Positions 8,989 through 18,582 of a stretch of DNA of 64,000 bases are shown in pieces. Origin of the DNA: Synechococcus sp. WH 7805 (GTDB taxonomy: Bacteria; Cyanobacteriota; Cyanobacteriia; PCC-6307; Cyanobiaceae); the NCBI RefSeq assembly GCF_000153285.1, contig NZ_CH724168.1, positions 105,769 to 169,768 on the forward strand, written 5' to 3'. The notes beneath the pieces were generated by a model. That model was not told where the DNA came from and searched no databases. It saw nothing but the letters and a program-made list of their open reading frames with translations. Each line of letters starts with the position of its first letter. The stretch's first letter is position 1. The position numbers were made by a program, and so were the translations under genes.

Positions 8989-9963
8989 ATGAAGCGGATC
9001 CTGATCACCGGAGCGAGTTCCGGCATCGGTTTGGAGGCCACCCGGCGGCTTGCCCTGAGCGGCCATCAACTCACGCTCTTCTGCCGCACGCCAGAGCGCG
9101 GCGAGCAGACCCGATCGCAATTGGTCGCAGCTGGTGCAATGCCGAGCCAGGTGAGCTGGCTGTTAGCGGATCTCGCCGACCTGCGCAGTGTGCAGAGCGC
9201 CTGTGATCAGTTGCTGGATCGCGCTGAACCCTTGGATGCTCTGGTGCTCAATGCCGGGCAGCAACGGGCGGGGGCCGAGGCGCCGGTGTTCTCGCCCCAG
9301 GGCCTTGAGATCACCTTTGCGGTGAATCAGTTGGCCCATCAGCTGATCGCCACGCGCCTGTTGCCGCTGTTGCGGTTGGGATCGCAGCCCCGGTTGGTGA
9401 TCACCGCCTCCGATGTGCACAACCCCGCTAGCGGCGGTGGGCGCGTGGGCCAACCGGCGGATCTGGGCGATCTGGCAGGACTGAAGGCCGGCGCAGGTTT
9501 TGCAATGCTCGATGGCAGTGCCAGCTTCGATGGCGACAAGGCCTACAAAGACAGCAAACTCTGCAACGTGCTGCTGGGACGCGAACTCAACCGCCAGCTT
9601 GACGCGATGATGCCAGTGATTGCCTGGAGCCCCGGGTTGGTGATTCCCCGCAGCAGCGGGGGCTTCTTCCGCCACAACCGCCAGAGCAATCCTCTGGGGA
9701 TGCTGCTGTTTGCGTTGGTGGCCCGTGATGTTCTTCGGGTGACCGAATCCGTGCAGACCGCTGGTCGGTTGTTGGCGGATCTGATCACCGACTCTGGCTA
9801 TGCAGCATCAGGATTCAGCTATTGGAGCAACCGGTTGGTGCGTCCCGGTGTCCATCGCTTCTCTGAGGCTGAAACCAGTGCCGAGGGTGCCGATCTTCAG
9901 AAGGCCGTCGATCTGTTTCGTCTCTCGGACGACTTGATCTGTGAAGCGTTAGCGCCAAACTGA
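8989..9963 (+). CDS. short-chain dehydrogenase, protochlorophyllide-reductase-like subgroup
   Basis: 324 residues from the ATG at 8989. TGASSGIG lies at ~7-14 and NAGQ near 90. The catalytic motif AYKDSKLCNVLLGREL resembles the Tyr-Lys segment of light-dependent protochlorophyllide oxidoreductase and retinol dehydrogenases. The true POR is normally a separate conserved gene, so this is more likely a paralogue acting on another porphyrin, retinoid or lipid substrate. It follows the desaturase-like gene closely and precedes the decarboxylase gene on the same strand. Confidence 0.8.
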   Translation: MKRILITGASSGIGLEATRRLALSGHQLTLFCRTPERGEQTRSQLVAAGAMPSQVSWLLADLADLRSVQSACDQLLDRAEPLDALVLNAGQQRAGAEAPVFSPQGLEITFAVNQLAHQLIATRLLPLLRLGSQPRLVITASDVHNPASGGGRVGQPADLGDLAGLKAGAGFAMLDGSASFDGDKAYKDSKLCNVLLGRELNRQLDAMMPVIAWSPGLVIPRSSGGFFRHNRQSNPLGMLLFALVARDVLRVTESVQTAGRLLADLITDSGYAASGFSYWSNRLVRPGVHRFSEAETSAEGADLQKAVDLFRLSDDLICEALAPN

Positions 9964-9987
9964 CGCCGTGATCCCCGATCGTTGCTG

Positions 9988-11694
9988 ATGTCTCCCTCTG
10001 TAGTGACCTACGTGCTGGATCGTTTGGCGGATCTCGGCATCGGCCATGTGTTCGGAGTGCCTGGGGACTACTCCTTTCCTTTAAACGATGCGGTGGAGGT
10101 GCATCCGCGGTTGCAGTGGGTGCCATCGGCCAATGAACTGAATGCCGCCTACGCCGCTGATGGCTATGCCCGTCGTCGTGGAGCAGGGATTGTCTGCACC
10201 ACCTATGGCGTTGGAGAACTCAGTGCCCTCAATGGCGTGATGGGCGCCATGGCCGAGAGAGTGCCTGTGTTTCACCTGGTGGGCACCCCCAGCGTGCGCA
10301 TCGTGCGCCAAGGGTTGATCTGCCACCACACCCTCGGTGATACCCGTTACGACCGTTTCGAGGCGATCTCGGCTGCAGCTGGTTGCGTGAGTGCCAGGCT
10401 CACCCCCGAGAACGTGGTGGTGGAACTGGAGCGGGTGATCGACAAGGCCCTCGAGGATTCGAGGCCTGCTTACCTCACGGTGCCGATGGATCTGGCGCTG
10501 ATGCCGATCACCGGCACGCCGATCCAGGGAACACCCATGGGCGCGGTCGATCAACACGCCAGTGTGGCTGTGGAGCTGGAGGCTGTGCTCGATTTGGTGA
10601 TGGGGCGTCTCGCCGAGGCGGCCCGTCCTCTGGTGATGCCTACGGTCACCCTCAAGCGCTTCGGTTTGGTGGAGACGTTTGCCGCGTTTCTGGAGGCTTC
10701 AGGCTTGGCCTATGCCACAACGCCGATGGACAAGTCGCTGCTGAGCGAGGGGCATCCCGCCTTCCTGGGGATGTACAACGGCGCGCGTTCCACACCGGCG
10801 GCCCTCCAAGGCGTCGTGGAAGACGCCGACCTGTTGATCGATTTCGGCGGCTTGGTGATGGAGGACCTCAACACAGGCCTCTGGAGCGGTCATCTGGATG
10901 CAAGCCGGGTGATTTCCCTGCATGCCGACTGGGTTCAGGCGGGTGATCAGGTGTTCACCAGCGTGAGCATCAGTGAGGTGCTGGCGGGGTTGATCAAGCG
11001 TTTTCAGGCCACTGGTTCCAGGCCCAGCCACTGGGGGGAGCAGCGCCCTGTGCAGCCTGAGCCCCTGCTCCCCTTGCGTGGTGAAGGAGATCAGCCCACG
11101 GGATCGGCGAGTTTCTATGGGCGTCTGCAGCGGTTTCTGCGGCCCACGGATCTGCTGGTGACCGACACCGGCACCTGCATGCTCAAGCTCAATGCCATGC
11201 GCCTGCCCGATGGGGTGGCGATTGAAAGCCAGACCCTCTGGGGCTCGATCGGCTGGGCGACGCCGGCGGCACTGGGGTGTGCCCTGGCCGACAGCGAGCG
11301 ACGGGTGGTGCTCGTGACCGGTGATGGGGCGCACCAGCTCACCGTGCAGGAGATCGGTGTGATGGGTTTCACCGGGGCCAAGCCCGTGGTGATTGTGCTG
11401 AACAACGGGCTTTACGGCGTGGAGGCCCTGCTCAGTGAAACGGGGCATGCCTACAACGACCTGCCGCCCTGGCGTTATGCCCAGCTGCCCGAGGCCTTCG
11501 GTTGCCAGGGCTGGTGGAGCGGCCGCGTGTCCACAGTGGCGGAGCTGGAGCAGGCGCTGGTGGCGATCAATGCCCATGACGGCGGCGCTTACCTCGAGGT
11601 GATGATTCCTCCTGAGGAGAGCCAGCCGTTGGCGGAGACGTTGATCGAAACCATGCACCAGACGGCGACGCCGCATCCGGAAGCAGCTGAGTAA
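9988..11694 (+). CDS. pyruvate/indolepyruvate decarboxylase-type ThDP enzyme
   Basis: 568 residues from the ATG at 9988. GDYSFPLND and the cofactor-activating glutamate in SANELNAAYAADGYAR are in the PYR domain. The adjacent histidine pair CHHTLGD typical of pyruvate and phenylpyruvate decarboxylases follows. The C-terminal thiamine-diphosphate/magnesium motif GDGAHQ...NN is at 11321-11406. It converts a 2-oxo acid to aldehyde and CO2. A convergent iron alcohol dehydrogenase follows, so together they could make ethanol or another alcohol from a 2-oxo acid. Confidence 0.85.
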   Translation: MSPSVVTYVLDRLADLGIGHVFGVPGDYSFPLNDAVEVHPRLQWVPSANELNAAYAADGYARRRGAGIVCTTYGVGELSALNGVMGAMAERVPVFHLVGTPSVRIVRQGLICHHTLGDTRYDRFEAISAAAGCVSARLTPENVVVELERVIDKALEDSRPAYLTVPMDLALMPITGTPIQGTPMGAVDQHASVAVELEAVLDLVMGRLAEAARPLVMPTVTLKRFGLVETFAAFLEASGLAYATTPMDKSLLSEGHPAFLGMYNGARSTPAALQGVVEDADLLIDFGGLVMEDLNTGLWSGHLDASRVISLHADWVQAGDQVFTSVSISEVLAGLIKRFQATGSRPSHWGEQRPVQPEPLLPLRGEGDQPTGSASFYGRLQRFLRPTDLLVTDTGTCMLKLNAMRLPDGVAIESQTLWGSIGWATPAALGCALADSERRVVLVTGDGAHQLTVQEIGVMGFTGAKPVVIVLNNGLYGVEALLSETGHAYNDLPPWRYAQLPEAFGCQGWWSGRVSTVAELEQALVAINAHDGGAYLEVMIPPEESQPLAETLIETMHQTATPHPEAAE

Positions 11695-12868
11695 GCAGGG
11701 CTTCACAATCGCTGCGGCCCATCAACCGCGGCACCGGATAGGACGGGTGGGCTTCTCTGAGGGCATCGGCGCTGATTCGGGGAATGTCGATGCTGCACAG
11801 CGGTGCAATCAATGGAGGCACTCCCAGCTGCTGGTTGAGTGCGACCACCCAGTTGATGAAGTCCCTCGCGAGCCTCTGGTCGCTGTCTTGCGATGGGCCC
11901 AGCCCTGCGGCCCGAGCCAACGCAGCAAGCCTTGGCTCGCAGGCTGGTAGGGAAAAGCGCAGCACACTCGGCAACACCAGCGCATTGGCAAGGCCATGGG
12001 GGATGCCGTAGGCGCAGCCGAGGGCGTGGGCCAGGGCATGGGCATAGCCCACATTGGTGCGAGTGAACGCCTCACCAGCGGCATGGGCGGCAAGGGCCAT
12101 TTGCAGGCGGGCCTCGATGTCGCTCCCATGGGAATAGGCCCGCGGTAGCCAGCGGCTAATGGCGGCGGTGGCATCGAGGGCGCGACGGTTGCTGAAGGGG
12201 GTTCCCCCGCGGCCGATGTAGGCCTCCACTGCGTGGGTGAGGGCATCGAGGCCACCGGCGGCGGTGATCGCTGGCGGTAGACCGAGCATCAGTTCGGGGT
12301 CGATCACCGTGATCTTTGGAAGCAGCTTGAGATCGGCTATGGCGAGTTTGCGTTGCCGTTGGCCATCGGTGAGCACGGCTGCGATCGAGGCCTCTGATCC
12401 GGAGCCGGCGGTGGTGGGTACGCAGGCCAAGGGCGGTGGCGGCAGCACCACTCGGAAGAGCCCCTCCATGGCCCGGCAGCTCAGCCAGGGGTTGGCGGCG
12501 CGGGCGCCGATGGCCTTGGCGCAATCGATCACCGAGCCGCCGCCCACGGCCACGAGGCTGTCGCAATGGCCCTCGCGGTAGGCCTGCAATCCAGCCTCCA
12601 CGCTTGCAATGGTGGGATTGTCGGGAACCTGATCAAACAGCCGGCAGGTCCGTCCGTCCGCTTCGAGTTCCTGCAGCAGGGGCTGGGGCAGATGCAATTG
12701 CAGAAGCTGCTGGTTGGTGACCAGCAGTGGCCGTTGCCAGCGACGCCCTCGCATCTGCGCCGGCAATGACCGCAGGGCACCGGCGCCGATGAGCTTGCGG
12801 GGTTGAGGGAAGGGCAACAGCAGCGCCAGGCCCTGGAACAGGCGCTGATAAGCCCGCATCAGCAACAT
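11567..12868 (-). CDS. iron-containing alcohol dehydrogenase
   Basis: 433 residues. Family features in order: nucleotide-binding VAVGGGSVIDCAKAI, then PTTAGSGSEAS, and the metal-binding GGLDALTHAVEAY followed by HALAHALGCAYGIPHG (aspartate plus three histidines). It reduces aldehydes using NAD(P)H. The last ~40 residues after LLTQLLPD are low-complexity, basic and antisense to the end of the decarboxylase gene, giving a 128-base tail-to-tail overlap. The ancestral stop has probably been lost. Convergence with an aldehyde-producing decarboxylase suggests linked fermentation roles. Confidence 0.85.
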   Translation of the reverse strand: MLLMRAYQRLFQGLALLLPFPQPRKLIGAGALRSLPAQMRGRRWQRPLLVTNQQLLQLHLPQPLLQELEADGRTCRLFDQVPDNPTIASVEAGLQAYREGHCDSLVAVGGGSVIDCAKAIGARAANPWLSCRAMEGLFRVVLPPPPLACVPTTAGSGSEASIAAVLTDGQRQRKLAIADLKLLPKITVIDPELMLGLPPAITAAGGLDALTHAVEAYIGRGGTPFSNRRALDATAAISRWLPRAYSHGSDIEARLQMALAAHAAGEAFTRTNVGYAHALAHALGCAYGIPHGLANALVLPSVLRFSLPACEPRLAALARAAGLGPSQDSDQRLARDFINWVVALNQQLGVPPLIAPLCSIDIPRISADALREAHPSYPVPRLMGRSDCEALLTQLLPDAASPSGAWFRSTSPPTAGSPQEESSPRGKRRRHGH

Positions 12869-12917
12869 GGGCGGGGGCGCACTTAACTTCAGTTTGCAGG
12901 TTCTGAAGGATGAAGGA

Positions 12918-13215
12918 GTGAACAGCCTGCGAGGTCTGATTTCTGCTCATGTCTCCCTCCCCCTGGCGCTCGCCAGTTTCCTCCTGCCTCTGCTGCCTCC
13001 CGCGACGCGGGCCTCTGAGGTGTTCTCCTTAGCGCAGAGGCGATGGACCTACGTCTGGTTCAGGCACTGGAGGCGCTTCTTCTGGAAGCCCGTGAGGTAG
13101 CCACTAGGTGTTTCAGACCCTCCAAATCTGTGGCGTTTCAGGGCACGGGGATACGGCATTTTCACGATGCGCTGCGAGTTGGCGCTGACCCGAACCCTCC
13201 TGGATCAGTTGAAGC
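12918..13215 (+). pseudogene. possible remnant of a secreted protein gene
   Basis: Lies in the 389-bp gap between the alcohol dehydrogenase and the giant beta-helix gene. From GTG 12918 a signal-peptide-like sequence is encoded (SLPLALASFLLPLLPPATRA). The frame then turns into unlikely Arg/Trp-rich sequence. A shift at about 13040 continues as a plausible helix (MDLRLVQALEALLLEAREVA). This fits a decayed gene, but the evidence is only compositional. Confidence 0.2.
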
Positions 13216-13257
13216 CATAAGTGGCTGTTTTGATCGGAATTGCTGTTGATTTCAAAG

Positions 13258-16200
13258 CTAAATAGCTGGAGGAAGCGAAATGATTAAGTCGTTGAAATCC
13301 TGATCTGACACTCCATTGGTCAGCAGATCCTCGATCCCGATCGTCAGTCCACCCCCTGGTGTTGTGAAGCTCGTGAATTGATTGCTTTCACCTGGGTTGG
13401 CTGCTGCGTACGAGCTGTAGAGAAGTGATTCATCTCCGTCGACAATGATCAAGATGCCGTAGTTGCTTTGTGTTGACACAGTGAAATCGATAGTGCCGCT
13501 TTGCTTATACCCAGGTAGTTGCGATGCTGAGAAGACTCGATCAGCCTGCTTTGCGTTGTCGAGAGCTGCTTGTAAGTAGCCAGCATCACCTGGAAGGAGA
13601 TTATTCACTGCTCCAGTGAGAGGGTCAGACTCATAAATTGCGAGCCCATTGTCGAAACCACCTAAGCGCCGGATCGTGGCTGTGACCCTGGCCACAGGTT
13701 CCTCAGCCGCGGTTGCCAGTACCCCTGTCCCCCCAACTGAGTACACCGCTTGAATATCCCCTGAAAATGTTGCAGTCGCGCTGTTTCCTGCAAGTGACAA
13801 ATTTTGCAGATCTAAGACGTTGCCATTCTGGTCGGTGGCAACCGGAATCCAGGTACCCTCCGCTAGCGCTGTGGATATGCGGCCACCAAGAGCAACTCCC
13901 TCGGTTTGTGACCAAGTGTTCTCGACGATCTTCTCAAGGTTTAACGACTGGCTGCTGGCTGCCTCGAGTGGCGTCAGCGGCAAAATGGTGCCTGTTGATT
14001 GACTTTGTAAGCCGAAGTTCACCACAGCATCGGAGGTGTCTTGCCGCAACAGACTGATGTCCGTGTCGGAGGCCACGCTGAAGCTGTTTGTGTCAATCTC
14101 CTTGCTCAGACTGAGGTTGGCCCAACCAGGGGCGATCGCCACTGCGCCGAAAGAATTGTCGAGGTAAGTTACTCCCTGATTGATTTGTTGGTCGGCTTCG
14201 ATTCTGTTGAGGCCAAGGAAGCTCAGGCCATACTCAGTGTTGTTTTTAAACACTGTATTTGAGAGTTGATTATTGAGCGTGCCTTCGATCGTTAAGCCAT
14301 TGCCTGAATTATTAGCTATCACCAGGTCTGCGTTGCCTTGACCACTGGAATCTCCCAGGGTGATTGCATTGGAATTGCCGCCAACGAAAATGCCTCCTTG
14401 AGCATTGCCAAACTGTTCCTCTGTTTTTTCAATGATCGATCCAGTGCCGATTGCGGTATTCGCGACCAGGACTTGCTTGGCATTGCCGGCAATACGGATC
14501 CCATATCCATTGTTGTTGGAAATTGTGTTTTGGGGGATAACGGATGAATTGGTACCAGCGATTGAAATGTTTTCAGCATCGCCATCAATGCGGATACCAT
14601 CGAGTCCATTGGCATAAGATATAATCTCACCATTAGAATCTGTAAATGTGGCTGAATCGCCAGTGGTATTCAGTCCGATGATGTTTGGATCGACGGTGAT
14701 GCCTGCCGCGCCGCCAGTGATATGAATACCATGATTAATATTGCCAGCGATTACGTTCGTACGAACCGTATTGTCGCCACCAGTGCTGGTGAAGAGCATG
14801 CCATTGCGTTGATTCGGAGCAATGCCTCCAAACGCGGTGGTGCCTGCGAAGGTGTTGAAGGTGATAAAGCCACTGGCTGTGTCCTTCACTTCAATGCCAT
14901 TCAGAGAATTTCCTGAATTCACATTGCCAAGGGGGATCACACCGCCGTATTGAGTATTCGCTGAATCTCCTTCGATGAGGGCGCCATTCTGTTGATTCCC
15001 TAATGGGTCGAGATTGTTGGCAGCCAGTCCGAAGAAGTTGGCGTGAATAATTGAATGATCGCTGTTCGTGATGCGTAAGCCGTTCCCTTCGTTCCCACTC
15101 ACCACGTTGTAATAAACAAATGGTGAACTTTCCAGTTGACACCCCAGAAGCTGGTTGTTGTCTGCATTGAGAATGGCTACGCCGTCCCCTCCATTGCCCA
15201 GTTTGGAGTTTCCTGTGGCGGATGTGCCAATGAAATTGCCACTGAGCGTGTTTTTTGATGCTTCGTTGCGGATCAATACACCATTGCCTCTGTTTCCAGA
15301 GATCAGATTGCCGAGGGGTGGTGGTGTCGTGTTCCCTTGGGTGGGGTCATTGCCTCCGCTCAAGGTGCCACCGATGAGATTTCGATTGCTGGAATCGATC
15401 AAGATGCCGTTTTCCCCATTGGCCAATGCAGTGGTGCCCTCGGCGTTGGTGCCGATTCGGTTTTGAGCGATGGTGTTGTTCGTTTCAACGGCTGTGCTCG
15501 AGCCGAGGATGGCAATGCCATTGCCTCCATTGCCGCTGATCAGATTGCTTGGATCCAGAACGAAGCTGGTCTCTGATGACCAGGTTGCTTCGCTGCCATT
15601 GGAGGCCACATAGGCACCGGTCATCACATCGCCGGCTACAGAGGTTGGTATCGTCACGCCGCCGGACTGATTGTTGTAGTTGACCTCGGTCCAACGCTTC
15701 TCCCCGAATCCTCCATCGGCAGTGCGCTGCACAGTCATCAGATAGCCGTTGAGTGGATCACCGGTGGTGACATCGAAGGCGACGGTCGCCAGCGTGAATG
15801 TGTTGTCGCTGCTGTTGTAGCTGATGCCATCGGCATGGCTGGCGATGTTCCCCAGCGTCTCGTTATTCACATCCCAGCTGGTCCATTCGGTCAGGCTGTT
15901 GTCGCTTGGGCTGTAATACACGAGATAGCCATGGGCCACACCGTCGGGTTCGCCATCGAGGCTGTAAGAGCCAGTGATCGCGAATCGATCGTCGTTGACC
16001 TTGGCAATGCCATACGCGGTTGTGGATTTGGAGCCGGGGTAGACGATGTCGGCAATCGACATGCCGCTGCTCACCTCGTAGATGAAGGCTTTCCCAGCAC
16101 CGATGATTGGCTGATCGGTGTCTGGAATGGTTTTGGTGTCATCCCAGTTGCCAACGACCAAGCCTTCCTGGGTGCTGTGAAAAAACGTCCACTTTGCCCC

Positions 16201-17055
16201 GGGATACTGGTACTCGATGAATCCCTCTGTGGTTCCATTGGCCTGATCAATGGCGCCTGTGTAGATGAACGCAGATGTGTCGTTAGGGGGAATGTCGCCA
16301 CTGCTGTTGTATGCACCTACCACGCGAACCGTGTTGGCATCCAGCTGTTCCGGTCCATAGCAACTGGTGATGGAGCGATCGCTGCCACCGAAGGCGTTGG
16401 CAGCATTGACGCTGTTCCAGGGGCCATTGCCATTGGCGGCACCAAGACGCACCACGCCGATGCTCTGGCTCGCGTTGCCCTCTGTGCCAGTTCCGCAGAG
16501 GATGTAAGGCTCCGTCCCGTTGTTGGTATCGCGGATGCCCTGGATCGCGTTGATGTCGTAATCCTCTGCTTCAGAAAGGTCATTCCAGGTGGTGTTATTG
16601 CCTGGCGTGATGCTGCCGATCAGGTTGCTTGTTGAGCTGGCCGTGATCGTGATGCCATTCCCTTCGTTGCCAATGGCATTTAGGCCGTCGAGATCAACAC
16701 CGATGTAATTGTTCTGAACTGTGTTGCTGGAACTGATCAGCGTCAGGCCTGCTGCCGATGCACCAACTAGGGAAAGGCCAATCAGTGATGATCCATCACT
16801 CCCTGCAGCAAAGCTGATTCCCCGGTTGCCGGAGAAATCAAGTTGAATGATTGGTTTCGTCTGACCGGATGACAGACCATTGATGCTCAGAGTGTCGGAA
16901 ATATCAGGTAGTGCCTTCGACAAGGTGATGACACCACTTAATCCTTCGGCAAACGTGATGCTGTCAGCACAATTGTTAGCGTTTGCTCGCTCTATGGCGT
17001 CTCGTAAGCTGCCACTACCACTGTCGTTAAGGTTGTTGACAATGAAATTAGCCAT
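13258..17055 (-). CDS. giant beta-helix surface protein with DUF4114-like C-terminus
   Basis: 1265 residues from ATG 17055. It starts with the NLNDSGSGSLRDAIERAN motif of cyanobacterial parallel-beta-helix proteins. Repeated Asn/Gly-rich coils follow (GNRGNGVLIRN, GNGGDGVAILN, GNEGNGLRITN). Residues ~155-503 are a non-repetitive beta-rich block with several cysteines interrupting the helix. The end (from about residue 1150) has GILIIVDGDESLLY and DQDFNDLIISLP, typical of DUF4114, which often accompanies secreted calcium-binding proteins. No N-terminal signal peptide is visible, so type I-like secretion is likely. Adhesin or S-layer-like role inferred. Confidence 0.8.
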   Translation of the reverse strand: MANFIVNNLNDSGSGSLRDAIERANANNCADSITFAEGLSGVITLSKALPDISDTLSINGLSSGQTKPIIQLDFSGNRGISFAAGSDGSSLIGLSLVGASAAGLTLISSSNTVQNNYIGVDLDGLNAIGNEGNGITITASSTSNLIGSITPGNNTTWNDLSEAEDYDINAIQGIRDTNNGTEPYILCGTGTEGNASQSIGVVRLGAANGNGPWNSVNAANAFGGSDRSITSCYGPEQLDANTVRVVGAYNSSGDIPPNDTSAFIYTGAIDQANGTTEGFIEYQYPGAKWTFFHSTQEGLVVGNWDDTKTIPDTDQPIIGAGKAFIYEVSSGMSIADIVYPGSKSTTAYGIAKVNDDRFAITGSYSLDGEPDGVAHGYLVYYSPSDNSLTEWTSWDVNNETLGNIASHADGISYNSSDNTFTLATVAFDVTTGDPLNGYLMTVQRTADGGFGEKRWTEVNYNNQSGGVTIPTSVAGDVMTGAYVASNGSEATWSSETSFVLDPSNLISGNGGNGIAILGSSTAVETNNTIAQNRIGTNAEGTTALANGENGILIDSSNRNLIGGTLSGGNDPTQGNTTPPPLGNLISGNRGNGVLIRNEASKNTLSGNFIGTSATGNSKLGNGGDGVAILNADNNQLLGCQLESSPFVYYNVVSGNEGNGLRITNSDHSIIHANFFGLAANNLDPLGNQQNGALIEGDSANTQYGGVIPLGNVNSGNSLNGIEVKDTASGFITFNTFAGTTAFGGIAPNQRNGMLFTSTGGDNTVRTNVIAGNINHGIHITGGAAGITVDPNIIGLNTTGDSATFTDSNGEIISYANGLDGIRIDGDAENISIAGTNSSVIPQNTISNNNGYGIRIAGNAKQVLVANTAIGTGSIIEKTEEQFGNAQGGIFVGGNSNAITLGDSSGQGNADLVIANNSGNGLTIEGTLNNQLSNTVFKNNTEYGLSFLGLNRIEADQQINQGVTYLDNSFGAVAIAPGWANLSLSKEIDTNSFSVASDTDISLLRQDTSDAVVNFGLQSQSTGTILPLTPLEAASSQSLNLEKIVENTWSQTEGVALGGRISTALAEGTWIPVATDQNGNVLDLQNLSLAGNSATATFSGDIQAVYSVGGTGVLATAAEEPVARVTATIRRLGGFDNGLAIYESDPLTGAVNNLLPGDAGYLQAALDNAKQADRVFSASQLPGYKQSGTIDFTVSTQSNYGILIIVDGDESLLYSSYAAANPGESNQFTSFTTPGGGLTIGIEDLLTNGVSDQDFNDLIISLPPAI

Positions 17056-17419
17056 CAAATTTCTGTCAATGTTGATTCGTAAAAGGCTGCAATTGAATTA
17101 TCGTTTGCAATCTTTTTCTACCTTAATTTGCTTTATTGTCTCAGCATTTGGATTTCATATTGTCTTCTTGATTTGGATTCGTTCAGTGTCTTTTAGTGAG
17201 GATCTTTAGTAGATCTCATCGTCTTTTGATGGTGGTCGAAGGGTTTTGTGATAGGGCTTTGGATGCGTTGTTTCTTTGCTATCGCTTCGCAATGGCACTC
17301 TCGCTGGCGTTGCGCTCAATGCATCAAGGGATGCAGTTGCTGCCTGCCGCTGCAAGATGGTCATGGGTGACGCTTCGGATGTGCGCTTCTGCGTGTTCTG
17401 ATCAGATCGGAGGCCGGTG
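17056..17419. promoter_or_regulatory. intergenic upstream region of the giant surface gene
   Basis: 364 bases without a convincing gene. The part next to the giant gene (17060-17200) is markedly AT-rich compared with the rest of the window and probably holds its promoter. No clear -35/-10 pair or inverted repeat could be fixed by eye. Short ORFs on both strands here have no protein-like features. Confidence 0.3.
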
Positions 17420-17629
17420 ATGGAGGAATGGACCGACGCATTCATCAGCTCTGCCCAGCAGGAGCTGGCGGCGATGGTGAAAGATTGGCAGTACGACTAT
17501 GGAGCCAGCGACGACGAGTGTGCTGCCATGCTTCTGTGGATGGTGCTGCGCCTCAAACCCGATCTCAACCTTGATCCTCAGGCCTTCTCTGCGGCTGCCG
17601 AATCAGCAACAGAAGACCGGAGCCGGTGA
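17420..17629 (+). CDS. small acidic protein, hypothetical
   Basis: 69 residues from ATG 17420, with a GTG three bases earlier. It is helical and acidic, with EEWTDAFISSAQQELAAMVK followed by ASDDECAAMLLWMVLR. It looks like a folded cyanobacterial small protein. Function unknown; it stands alone between AT-rich intergenic DNA and the nuclease remnant. Confidence 0.55.
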   Translation: MEEWTDAFISSAQQELAAMVKDWQYDYGASDDECAAMLLWMVLRLKPDLNLDPQAFSAAAESATEDRSR

Positions 17630-17678
17630 CCAGGATCGTGAGTGTGCCGGATAGGCCGGCTGCAGATGGACTTCATCG

Positions 17679-18209
17679 ATGTTCATCTCCAGCAGCCGGC
17701 AGCGGCTCTGGTCCGCGGTGTTGCATGGATTCAGCTTGACTGGAGCGAGGGATCGTGGCCAGGAGCCAGTCGCATTGAATTCTGGGGGCAGGCTGATATC
17801 CATCGCGCGCGCGCTTGGTGTTGTTCTGGCCCTTGGCCTCGAAGCAGCATCTGCATCGGCTGACAAGGTCACGATCCGCAGCTGCGATGAAGGCGATACC
17901 TGCCAAACCACCGCAGGCGAACGCATCAGGCTCGCCTGTATTGATGCTCCGCAAAGGAAGGAGATGCCTCGATTTCGTGCGACATCGATGCAGGCCTACG
18001 CGTACGACAACACGGATGCCGATGCATCCCGCGATCACCTCAACACGCTGGTGAAAGGCCAGTCTGTCGTCATCAGACGGATCAACACGGATCGCGACGG
18101 CCTCACTATTGCTGAGCTGTTTGTGAACGGCATCAATGTTCAGCAGGACATGGTGGCGGCAGGCCATGCGGTGATCTCACGGCCGATGTGCTTACGATCG
18201 ATGCCCTGA
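17679..18209 (+). pseudogene. staphylococcal-nuclease-like (TNase) gene, C-terminally truncated
   Basis: The nuclease part begins after an export signal (ARALGVVLALGLEAASASA) that sits ~45 codons inside the frame, so the true start is probably near 17776. The first catalytic block GERIRLACIDAPQ and a later GLTIAELFVNGINVQQDMV are present. After AAGHAVIS, where family members continue with about 40-50 residues including a Tyr-Leu and Cys segment, the frame ends in nine unrelated residues. The C-terminal helix is missing, so activity is doubtful. Another small ORF starts just downstream. Confidence 0.55.
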
Positions 18210-18220
18210 AGACAGCTGTT

Positions 18221-18400
18221 ATGGAACCCATCACCTGGCTTGTGATCACCTGGGCGACCTATGGCGCTCACCGAACCACTGCTGCCATGGAGAAGATTCC
18301 CCAGGCATCCATGGAACAGTGTTCAGAGAATGCCAAACGCATCATTGAATGGCAGCCCAAGGCGAGTGCCAAGTGCATTGAGGGTGTTCGCGGCATTTGA
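18221..18400 (+). CDS. small hypothetical protein
   Basis: 59 residues from ATG 18221 (frame open to 18188). A hydrophobic start (MEPITWLVITWATYGAHRTT) is followed by a helical domain with two cysteines (MEQCSENAKRIIEW, SAKCIEGVRGI). It may be membrane-associated. It begins 11 bases after the truncated nuclease frame ends and may have replaced its 3' end. No family recognised. Confidence 0.4.
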   Translation: MEPITWLVITWATYGAHRTTAAMEKIPQASMEQCSENAKRIIEWQPKASAKCIEGVRGI

Positions 18401-18582
18401 TTGTCCTGGCGGCTGCCAGTGCAATGCTCCTTGTCGGTTTTTAGATGTACTGGTTAGGAAAACAAATAGTGCTTGTGATGGATCTCACTCATGCGGGTGA
18501 TCGCTCTCATCAGAACTGACGCGTGAATCAGTGAGGGTGTGGATATCGCCAATCAGTGGCGACTCACTTACCTTCTCTGACT

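Noticed and set aside
10699..11706. 335-codon minus-strand frame inside the decarboxylase gene
   Set aside because: His/Arg-rich composition typical of an antisense shadow, no motifs, and fully covered by a well-supported gene.
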